Part shown: positions 22,601-34,600 of the stretch, in pieces
Layout of the letters: each line of letters begins with the position of its first letter
How positions within the stretch are numbered: the first letter of the stretch is position 1
Assembly (NCBI RefSeq): GCF_905475465.1
Contig: NC_062249.1
Coordinates: forward strand, 10,676,501-10,740,500
Reading direction: 5' to 3'
Source: Pieris napi
Taxonomy: Eukaryota > Arthropoda > Insecta > Lepidoptera > Pieridae
DNA length: 64,000 nucleotides
The notes under the pieces: generated by a model
Database searches by the model: none
What the model saw: the letters and a program-made list of their open reading frames with translations, nothing else
Told to the model about the DNA's origin: nothing
Program-made: the position numbers and the translations under genes

Positions 22601-25600
22601 AAAAACGTCTTCGTCAAAAGTACGTGTGTACGTAGGTACACACACTTTTTTTTTAGTATATGGACCTACAAGACATGCTTGTCGTGCTTACTGTAGAAAT
22701 CAATAAGGGCATCGTATTTAGTGTATCAAGTGATGCACTTTGTAGGGCTTTGTCCGAGCCGCGACGGAAGTCCCTGACTCACATCATTGTATGCACATTA
22801 CAGACTAGTACTATACATATTGAGAAACAAAAGAAAAATTATCAATACTTCAAAAGATTTTTATGGAACAAAAAAAATTACTTAAGAAGGATCAAATCTG
22901 ATAAACATTGAACATATGATTCACGATCTCCGAAAATAAATATACGAATGTAAACAAAGAATATTTTAATCAGCCGTTAATCGCTTAATTACTCTTAACA
23001 ATAACGTTTTTTTGTGTAATCAGTCAACGGCCTTTTATAAATATATTAATTAATTGTATTGTTATTTTGATAATTTAAAACTACCTTAGTTAAATACTTA
23101 GGCTAATTTTATTCCTAAATCGCCACGCTTATACATAATATATAGAGTTACGCCCCAGTCAGTCAAGACAATTAATTCATAATAATTCCAAAAGTTTTCA
23201 AATTTTGATGTAAGGTCGGGAGTGGTATTAAAACAAACTATAAAATTTTGCAACCTGCTCTGCGGTCCGGAACATTGTTAAAAATAAGTTTTGGTCGTGA
23301 AAAAAATTCCAAAAGTTCTGCAAACTTGGGGAAGTTTTCGATATAATATTTCATATCACGTATAAAATTTGCAACCAACCTAAGTGTACGGAACATTTTT
23401 TGTTATAAAAAATTAATGTTTTTCTTTATTAAACTGAAGGAAAACGTTCCAAAAGTTCTGCAAATTTGACAGATATATCGAAAATAAAATAAATAACAAA
23501 AAATGTTCCGTACACTTAGGTTGGTTGCAAATTTTATACGTGATATGAAATATTATATCGAAAACTTCCCCAAGTTTGCAGAACTTTTGGAATTTTTTTC
23601 ACGACCATACAGCAAAAATTAATTTAATTACAATTTTAACAATGTTCCGGACTGCGGACAAGGTTGCAAAATGAGATTTATTGTCGTCCCAATGTACCAT
23701 TCACTTGACCGAAGTTTGAAAACTTTTGGAATTATTATCAAATTTTCGATTTCGAATGTCTATAATGACTGGCCTACCGAGAGTAAAGCCACAAGTAGGC
23801 ACACTCTTTAACTGTTACATTGTATTTATTCGTTACATAGCAATTAACAGTTCATAATTGCGCTTATATTCTAATGTATGCGAGTCGTTGGTTAATAAAG
23901 AGTAACAATAAAATCATCGATTATTTAAAGCACCCCAATGACCCAGGAACCGTACATTTTGGCTCGTACAGTAACATAAAAAAACATAATTATATCTTAC
24001 TGTCGTTACGCTGTAATGAAAAACCCAGTGACCCACGACTTAAAACAATAAGACTGCTGTTTTAATCTAATATATAAAATTCTCGTGTCGCGGTATTTGT
24101 AGTTAAACTCCTTCGAAACGGCTTGACCGATTCTCATGAAATTTTGTGTGCATATTGGGTATGTCTGATAATCCGACAACATCTATTTTTCATCCCCCTA
24201 ATTGTTTAGGGTAGTCCACCCCTAAATTTCTTTTTTTGTGTTTAGATATATTTTTCTGTTTTTATTTTTTTACACCATTAAAAAACACAAACAACCCCTA
24301 ACTTTCACCCCTCTACGATCAACCCCTATTTTTTTATTATAAATGATATACATGGCAAAACGTTTGCCCGGTCAGCTAGTTTACCACTTTTGATATAGAC
24401 GTATTAAAACCCATACAGAGTATATTAGTCGTGTTATACTTCGCTAATGTTGTTTAATATTAAAAAGTAGTAAACATTACTATTATTGAAGAATAAGTGT
24501 ACCAGAAATGTCCGCTACATATATTTTCAATATAAGTGCCTTAACAGAAAAAAGTAAATCGATTTACATAATTCGACGCTTCGAATTCTTTTCGGTCAGA
24601 GAGTGAATAAACATACATTGTGTAATCATTTATAAAACGTAAGACACCAAAGTGAATGTAAAATGATAACATTTTACCCCATGTAGGTCATATTATAAAC
24701 ATTTATAGATCACAATAATATCTCTACTATGTTGTATTTGATTAAAGGGAAGTAATGTTTTATACGGTTTTAGCGTTCTTGTACAGGTTTACTGAAAGAT
24801 TAAAGAAGAAAAAATGGGTGTCAATCCAATTTTTGTATACAACCAAACAAAAGCGTATCAATTCTTAAAAGGCCGGCAACGCAATCGCGAGCCCTCTGGT
24901 ACTGAGTCCATGCGCTTAACATCAGGTCCTGCCCGTTTTCCCGATAAGAAAACTTAATACATACTAATAAGATAAATATAATAAAATCTGTTCTAATTAA
25001 TGTTTCAAAATGTCCAAAGTCTAATAGCGATTGAAATTTGATAACATCATATCAATAACGCAGTGTCAACAAAACATAGACTTTTTCAACTCGATTTACA
25101 TTTTCGTTCTTCATATGGGATTTATTTATTTATTTTTTAAATTTTGTTGAGGGTAATCCATACATTTTGAGACGACCGATCGCTTTTAGCGTATGACATT
25201 TTTTTATTAGTTTTGATATAACGCTAAGTTACGCATTTCGATATTTTTTGATATTTATTTATTACGCCCATTAAATTATTTCGGTAAAATTCGAATCACG
25301 GCTCCACGATAAAACAGCTCCAAATCTTTTTCTATCGTTCATTACGACTTGTGTGTAGTACCCCAAGTAATACAGTAGAACCTCGTTAAGTCGAACCTCG
25401 ATAAGTCAAAAACCTCCAAATCTCGAAAAAATGTTTTGTTCCCTTCCCTTAAAACACCAAAACCTCCATTACTTGAAATCTTGACCCTCTGTTAATCGAA
25501 ATAATCACCGAGTCCCTCCAAGCCATTTTGGTACATATTTTCACTCTATAACTCGAAAAATTAAATTTGAACTCTGTATCTCGAACATAGGAACGTTTTA

Positions 25601-28600
25601 TTTTACAACCTTTACAACTTGATCATTTGGAATTTATTATCTCTATTGTTCGAACAAAAATAAGTTACCGACTTTAAGAACTTGCCGACAATGTGAGTAC
25701 ACTATTGTTTCTTAGAAAACATTTTAGGAGTATACAATAATAAATTTATGACTCATGGAAACACGTGTTTGCTTGCTTTGTGTCAGGTGTTCAATTTTGA
25801 TTCCCTTTTCAAAATTTATAAGAATAAACCTCAAACTCTTTAGGTCGAATCAAAATCCGCCTAAGTCGAAATCCTCCATAAGTTGAAAACTCTATAACTC
25901 AAATTTTTTGGCGTCTCCCTTGATGTTCGACTTATAGAGGTTCTACTGTATTAAGGACTTTGGACGCCTTACAAAAATTTAAAAAACCTCACCTAATTCA
26001 TAATTTTTTTAAGGGGTCCAAAGCTATATGTCTCATAATTTCTATTGGGTTAAAGAGCATGCACCACCACAATATTGCATGGTACACCATTGCTGAGTCA
26101 TGAAAATATGTAGAAAAATATTTGGAGCTGTTGTATGGTGGAGCCGTGATTCGACAAATTTACCATAATTTCCCGTAAGCAAAGTATTTGTTATAACATC
26201 AGTAACCTCTCACATTGTTCCTACAATCGTACCCTCATCCTTACGACATTTTTCGTGTCAATAAAATGTCGAGAAAAATGTACTCAGGGCTCATTACTAA
26301 ACGTTCTTTTTAATGGAATGCAAATTTCCTTCAAAATAAATTTATCTCGTTTTCTTTCCTCCGTAACCACTGGGAAAGTTCAAAAAATTCCTACAAAAAA
26401 AAAAATCTCGTGTCACAATGTTCGTTCCCATACTCCTCCTTTCGGAGGCTCGACCGATTCTTATAAATTTGTTTATGCATATTCAGTCTGAGAATCGGCT
26501 CCTATCTATGTTTCAAACCCCTAAGTGATGAATCTTTTTTTTGTTTTTATTTTATTTATGATACTACATACATACAAAAATACATACAGGCCCTAATTTT
26601 AATTACCCCTCTACGATCAACCCCTATTTTTATTATAGTAGATAGTTATTTTTATTGAACTAAAAAAATAAGCTTTAAGAAGTCAAGGCTTAAATATTGG
26701 TTCGTCAAGCGAAAGGAAAAAAAGTTAAAAATACATCTCACCCTTTGTTTGAGGTCAATATGCCCCTTGCCGTAGCCTGGATCAATGATATCATATTACG
26801 TCACAGAGTATAATTTTTTATCTCACATATAAATAGATTTACTAGTAGGTAGGGACAGCGCAGTCCTTTCTTGGCGTCTAGACTTAGGCTAAGCTTCGAA
26901 GCAAGGCTTAGCATGAACTATGAGTCCTGTATACTCACGTAACAAGTATACCTTTCGTATATCAACGTATTAGAATTCTACACGGGAGTACAAATCATCA
27001 CCGGTAAGATGATAACAGATATAATATATTATTGGTATTATTATTGGTTGTTACAATAGTGCAGTGCTGACCTAGTGGCTTCATCGTGCGACTCTCATTA
27101 CTACTTTTACGCGACTTTATTTATGTGCGCATTTAACAATCGCTCGAACCGTGAAGGAAAGCATGTTGCCCTGTTGCCAAAGAAAAAGTCGATGGCGTGT
27201 GTCAGGCATAGGATTAGATTGACAAATGATCATGAAACAGATACAGAAATTTGAGGCACAAAAAGACACAAAACTGATTTATTTTATTTCATTAGTCAAA
27301 ATAGATATTAAGGCTTTCATTGACGTAACCAGGACCAGATCGCTAAAAACCTATATAATAGCTCACTTTAATATTATTAGTGTGCAATCAAAAACAAATC
27401 AGTAAAGATATTATTGTGACAATGTTCATGACATTCACTTGTGTCTAACGTTTTATAAATGTGATTACACAATGTGTGTTTATTAGTTATTAATTAGTTA
27501 ACTTATAAGAATAATACATATTTATATAATTGACATACCATTTAAGTAATTATCTTCGTGTAATTAAAACAAAGAATTATTACTACCAATATTTAAACCT
27601 TGACTTGTTTAAGCTATCGCAGAATGTGCTAAATAAAATAATACTCCTTGTATTTAGAATATGCATGGTGTTAAATCACGTGTATCATGAACACACACAC
27701 ACTCATGTACATATCTCCACTCTGACACCATAACACAACACACCCGAATTAGGTATTACTTAGTTAAATGTATTTAATATTTTTTATTGATTTTTTCTTT
27801 CGTAAATGCTTGAACCTTTTCGTATATTATGTATTCTATATTTGGCTATATCTTTAGTATGATTGTTTTTTGTTATATATAATTAATGTTAGCTGTAGGA
27901 TTAAATAAATAAATAGGTATATGATTATAATTCATGTTTTATTGAATAATCGAAAACCTTGATATCTTTTAAATGATTGCAAACTTCATTAATATTAACG
28001 AGTCAATTGATGATATATAAGTCCCTAATTCAAAGCAATAAAGTACAATTTTCTCTAACATTTAGAGCTCTATTAACGCGACATTTTCGTCAATTAGACG
28101 TCTCTAGTAGACTCTGACGTCAGCCTCTCAATTTCGCTGAAAATGTTGAACTTATAGACGAACAAGTAAGTCTATTGAAATCCCATCTCATAACTCTTCC
28201 TTTCTTGGCCAATCTTTTAAGGTCTATGCTGCGAGTCTATGGAATTCCCTTCTCGCTGCTTAGCTCCTCTATCTTCCTTTAAATCTCTACTGTACATGCA
28301 TTAGTGCACATCGTATCCCTGACTTTCGTTCTAACTGATCTGAATACGTGATTCATGTGTCCTTTTTTTATTATTTTCCCTTTCACTGTTTACATATGTT
28401 TTAATTGAAATTCAAACAATTTGTAGGACTCAAAACTTAGCGATTAAAAAGAGTGGCGGAAAGTTTCTTGCCAGTTCTTCTTCCCGCTCTACGCCCTTGA
28501 CTTGCGAACTTACTTACCAGTAAATGTAAATTTACAATTAGTTTAACTTCTTTTTTGACGTTCATAAGTGAACTTGTTTACCTATATGAATAAAGATAAT

Positions 28601-31600
28601 TTGAGTTTGAATTGCTTTGCTTTGTTCCATTAGTATCGTCTAAGTCATTTTATGTCTTTTGTAGTTTTGCACTTCTTGCGCTTACTTTATCTATATTTTT
28701 TCTTAATGCGGTTGTCTGGAAGAGATCGCTCGAAAGCGATAAGGCCAGATGCTCTCCTTTTATTTAATTATTTGTTTTTCGGTTACTGCAAATAAGTGTA
28801 AATAAATAAGTCTTTATATTTTATTGATAAATAAACTATTAGGAGGGTAGTGCTGTAAGCGATCTTAAAGTTCGATTGTTAAAGCACTTTGCTCGGTTAA
28901 GCGCGATGATTCTTGCCCAGACGAAAAACGCTATAGATCTCCTATATTTCTTAACTGTTTCTTCCTTTATAGCCTCAATTTCTGCTCTATATATTTATAG
29001 ACTGCCTCATCTTTTGGCTATAGAAAATTGTCTTTGAAAAACACAGCGCAGTGTACGTTCTGGAATCGGTTGCATTATAATTTACATTTCAAATATGGAA
29101 TCTGCAATGTGAGCGTGGGAGGGCTAATAACCAGTTACTAATAGTTATTGATGCTCTGATAAGCACTTCCGCAATCAGTATCATTGTTACAAATAGTATT
29201 GTATAATTCGTAGTATATATACTAAATCTATCTTCGTAAACTTCAAAACACGATTTTATAAATGAAAAATTTCGTCTGTATTAAACAGAAAAATAATATG
29301 TAAATTCCAACGAGTAGTTACGCAACAGACTTTTCAGCTTTATATATTGTTTTGATATAAAACAAACGGGCTCACCTAATATTAATTAGACATGGACACT
29401 CCCACAGCCAGAAGACACGCAAGTTCATTGCCGGCCATTAATAATTGGTACAATGTTTTCTTGATTATAATATTCACTAGCTGTCCTCGCGAACTATGAT
29501 CGTAATAGCGTATCGCGTAAATATGATTTTTTTACTAAGCCTACTTTTACTTATGTAATATTTTTACCATAGAGACGGCTTTACCGGAATATAAACCTAT
29601 CAGTTTTTCCATAAAAACCTTCCTCAGAGTTCTAGGAATAAATTTAAAAAAAATACTCGTATTCGTCCAGCCGTCTTCGAATTTTGCGAAGTTTTTAAAT
29701 ATTTTTATTTATATGGTTAATCTAATTAAAATTACTTGATGTATTGATTTTTGTTAATAGTTTGTTATAGTAAAACTTGAATAAGAGATCGTAAACCTCT
29801 TGTTTATGTATCATAACTCTGGGTCTATGAAGGAAAGAATTGTTTATTATCTACAAATATTTTCTATTACTAGGTTTTTGAGCGAGTCTCACGGGTTAAA
29901 TGTGTGGTTAATTTTAAATATGGACTGCCCTAAATACAGCTGAAAGACGCCCATATATTATTGAATATTAACTGGAGTAATTTTTGCTTGATGAAACATA
30001 AGAGATAGTTGGGAAAGATTGGAATAGTAGCGACAGACAAATGGAAGTATTTGGAGAAGGCCTTTCTTCGTCTTCCGTCTGCAGGGTACCATTGGAAACG
30101 AATTAGTAATATTTAGTTTCTGGCATATATCCAGATATTGTTGGAATGATGAGGTCGGCGGCGCCTCACCGCAAACGCCTCATGGTCAACCTAACTATCA
30201 AACTACAATATTACTTGACACCGTATCACCTCCATTGCCGGATGATGCACAGGTTTTATTTAATGTTTTGAGGTAAATACATTTTTTTAACTTTACTGCG
30301 TATTCTATACTAATATTTCTAAAGAAATATTTGATTGTTTGTTTGAATTGAATAGGCTCCGAAACTACTGGAACAATTTTTTTTAAAGTATATATATGAG
30401 ACGCCCAAAAACGGTAGTTATTGCAGCCCATGGGCACCCATTTTAGTAGTGAGTGCGTTGCCTTTGATTGAGGAATATAGGTACTGTTAGAAAATTAAAA
30501 AAAAAATTCCCCATTTGGAAGCTATATTATGCCCGGGTGACATAAGGTATATAATTAACAAAAAGCGAGGTTTCTGTATGTAATTACAATAAAAATCGCT
30601 GTAGAAACTATTGACAATAGAGCAAAGTGATGTACTACAGTTATATACGATATCTACTAAGTCCGTGATATGTCTAACAAAAAATATTATTTTTGCATTA
30701 AAAATATATTTACCAAGAAAAGCTTTAGGCTATAGACGGAATGCGGGTGAAACCGCAGAGCACAGCTAGTTATAGTTAATTAATGCGGGCATCAACCTTG
30801 CTGTATAACCTTCATTGATAACAGTAGGTATATTTGGGTCATCATTTTAGTTAATTGAAGAAGACACACTAACGAAACATATAGACAGAGAACACACAAC
30901 ATACAAAAGCATTTTCATCAATTAAAATCAAATTTAATATTTGTATTTCTTAATCTATTTTTTTCTCTTTTATTTTATTATTTTCTTCTCTTCTAATTGT
31001 ATGTTTAATAATAATTATGTAGGAACTAGCCATAGCGACTGTTCGCTTTAACAGAATAAAAACCTAGCCATTTTTTCAAATTTTCTTACCATGAAAACCT
31101 TAATCACAATTCAAGGTAAGTATAAATAAAATCAACATACAATAAACTAGATTAAGAAATACAAATATGCAATTTAATTTAATATATTTCTTTCTAATTT
31201 TGACGGATACAACGGAATTTTTTCTTTAACACGTATGTATGTATGACAAATCTATTTTAATGCTACATAAATAGGTAACATTGTAATTCATGCTCCCGCG
31301 CCGGTCACAACTGCCGTCGGTATTGTATCACGATGTGGCACGCTACACGCGCTTGCTAGGTCAGTAGGTATCTTTGGTACGTTACGTAAAACTCACGTAA
31401 TCGCATTAGTCCACATCGATGGCCCCAACGAATAAACGTGCAAGAGCTCTTACCCAAATTTTTTTTTTTCGTTTTCTTCGTTTTAATGGCGTATCATACA
31501 CCTATATAATTTTTTTAAAATATTTTAGACTTAAAATAAGGCTTTTAGAGCACAGTATTCGTTTATTGTAGGGAAAAAATATATCTTCATATCATCATGA

Positions 31601-34600
31601 ATAACAAAACATGCGCCTATTACATATTATTTGTTTCTTTGAGTACACCAGAATAAACGTGTTAAATCAATCTGCCGCTCGTGCCTATCCTATCCTTTCG
31701 GCAATTACTCTTACACGATTATTCGTGTAAAAACGGAAGCAACTTTTACTAGTAATTCATCATTGCACACTGAATATAATATTTACAGTTATTCCATTAT
31801 CTTTTACTAATTTCTCTCCTTTCTTCTACTTTTGTAAAGGTTCAAGCACTAATATTCTTCGCTCATGAATTTCAAGTTATTGTTTGTAACCGCTTAATAT
31901 ACGGATACTTTTCCGATCGTGTCTATTGCAATAGCGCGTTAGTATAGACAAGGGGTGAAGCGGGGGCGGGGTATGTGAGATGCGCGTGACATCGCGAGAC
32001 CCCGGAAGGTCACACGCATCGTTGTTAATATTCATATTAAATCGTTAATGAGTGATAATTATAATTATGAATAGAAGAAGTGCTTCGAGTCGTTGCAGAA
32101 AGATATTAGAATTAGCGAACTGTAGAAGATACGAAGGTAAGTACGTACAAACTGATTAACCTCTTATTTAAGTAAGGGGATACACACTTTAAAGAATGTA
32201 CGTTTGATTTTTATTATTCCTTTCCTTGACACTTTAACAGGTGGTACATGTTATACCGATTCGACAGACAAACATATTTAGTTCATTGTAATAAGAACGA
32301 AAATCACCTGACACAGGCACCGCGCGGCGGTTGCTTATTATTTAATTAATTAGATACAAATTACCTACATAATATGTTACTACATATTATGTAGGTAATT
32401 ATTCACATTTTAACCTTAGATTATGTTTAGTAAATTGTAAAATTGTAATACTTAGCTTAGCTATACGTGTTAAATTAAATTATAATTAGTTAGTACGCCT
32501 ATGTAATGGAAGAGCGGGTTCTCCTAACACAAGTGCTTATGCGCTTAAAAGGAGGTCCCAATCACTTATCAGCTATTGTAAAATCTTTGAGATAACGAAT
32601 AAAGAATTTTTAATTTTTAATTTTTTTTTTTAATTTAATTATCTTTAGAAGGATTATTGTTTTTACAGGCTCAGTTGATGTTGTATCGAGTATACATTTT
32701 AAAAGTTATTCTCTGTAATATTATGATAAAATGGGTCGTAGGTACCATGTGACACAATCTTTTTTTACAGACAATATTAATGAAGATGACAGTAGTATTG
32801 TATGTAAAGAACAAAATGGAATTGAAATTGAAAAGCAGGCTGATTCTTCTTCATCAGGTAAGAATTAAATATTTTGACAAAGTATTTTTTTAAAGATAAA
32901 TAATTGCCCGTAGTACCTATTTTAAGGTAAATAACCAGCATCGACTTTTTTTCAATAATTACCTTGGTATTATTTATTTGCAATTTAGATGAAATTAGGA
33001 GAAGAGGCTTTTAAAAATGAATTATTTTTTTAAAAAGGTGTTGTGTTAATTCATACTCTTTGTAGATGTAAGTGAATAGTTATTGAAATCATAGTATTGT
33101 AGTCATTTTAATAATTAATAATTTGTTTCAGAAACTTTTACATATCTTTCGCGAAGTTCTTTCCCTATTGATGGCATATCAGACCTTATTGAAGTCGTGA
33201 TGATTTTATTTCGCCGGTTCCATTGATAGCAGCAAGTGTATTGCCACGCGATAATAATACATCACCACCAAATGGATCAACACGTGATATTTTGGATATT
33301 TCTCATAATGTTATTGAACCATTACTACCTGAGATGGAATGCTCTGCGCAATTGAAAACTACGAATAATAATGATGATTTACAGACTACTGATAGTTTGA
33401 TGATAATGACTCCATCAACGCTACAAAAAATAGATTTTATAGCCACGCCGACTGCTTTATGCATTAATAAGGATTACGATCTAAGAAGTATTTCCGATTT
33501 AGATGGTGTTTTACATAGTATTGAAACACAAAATATATCACAGGATGTTGTAACTACAGAATCGGAAGAAAGACCCGAAACTCCCATTGAACAGCTTACG
33601 AAAAAGAGAAAAATAGATCCTAATTTATGGAAAGATAAGAAAAACAAAATTCTTAAAAATTCTGGTAAAAGTTATGAAAGTGCTAGAACTAATAAACAAA
33701 AGGCAGAAAAATCTATTGGACCTCCATGCAACTGCAAATTGAAATGTTACGAAAAGATACATCAAAATATGAGGAGTAAAATTTTTCTGAGCTTTTGGGC
33801 TATCGGGGACCATGAGAGACAGTGGGATTTTATTAACCGACATGTTCAGAAAGATAACGTCAAAAAGATTACAGTTGAACGTAAAAATAATCGTACTCAA
33901 ACATTAACATATCAACTACTCGATGATACTAATTCCATGATTAAAGTTTGTAAAATTATGTTTTTAAATACATTATCCATTACACAGCAAGTAGTATACA
34001 CAGCAATTGATAAATTGGGAGATGACAACTATTTAAAAGACTACAGAGGAACTCATAAGAACAGGCCAAGAAGAATGTCAGAAGAGACTGAGAAAAGTAT
34101 AATCGACCATATAAATTTATTTGAAAGAGTTGAATCACACTATACTCGTAAAGATAGCCAAAAGCAATATCTGTGTGAAACTTTGAATATCTCTAAAATG
34201 CACCGACTATATTTGGAATGGATAGATACAAACAACCAGTACAATCAAACATGCAAAGCAACTAAACGCCAATATGAAATAATCTTTAATACAAAGTTTA
34301 ACCTATCCTTCCACAAACCTAAAAAAGATTTATGTGAGATTTGTTTTATTTACCAAACTTCTGATGATGTTAGGAAAGAACAATTAAAAGCCAATTATGA
34401 AAAGCATTTGAAAGAAAAGCAACTAGTCAGGCAATTAAAGGAACAAGAAAAAGAAACTTTTTGTTCAGATGACAGTGTTGTAGCATGTTTCGATCTGGAA
34501 AAAGTGTTGAATATCCCTCAAAGTGAAGTAGGCACATTTCATTATAAACGGAAGTATCCTGTATACAATTTCACGATCTATAATATCATAGAGAAGAAAG

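Noticed and set aside
22660..22911. 83-codon open frame in Taz intron 2
   Set aside because: It borders a MITE fragment, has a lysine-rich random-looking end and no recognisable similarity.
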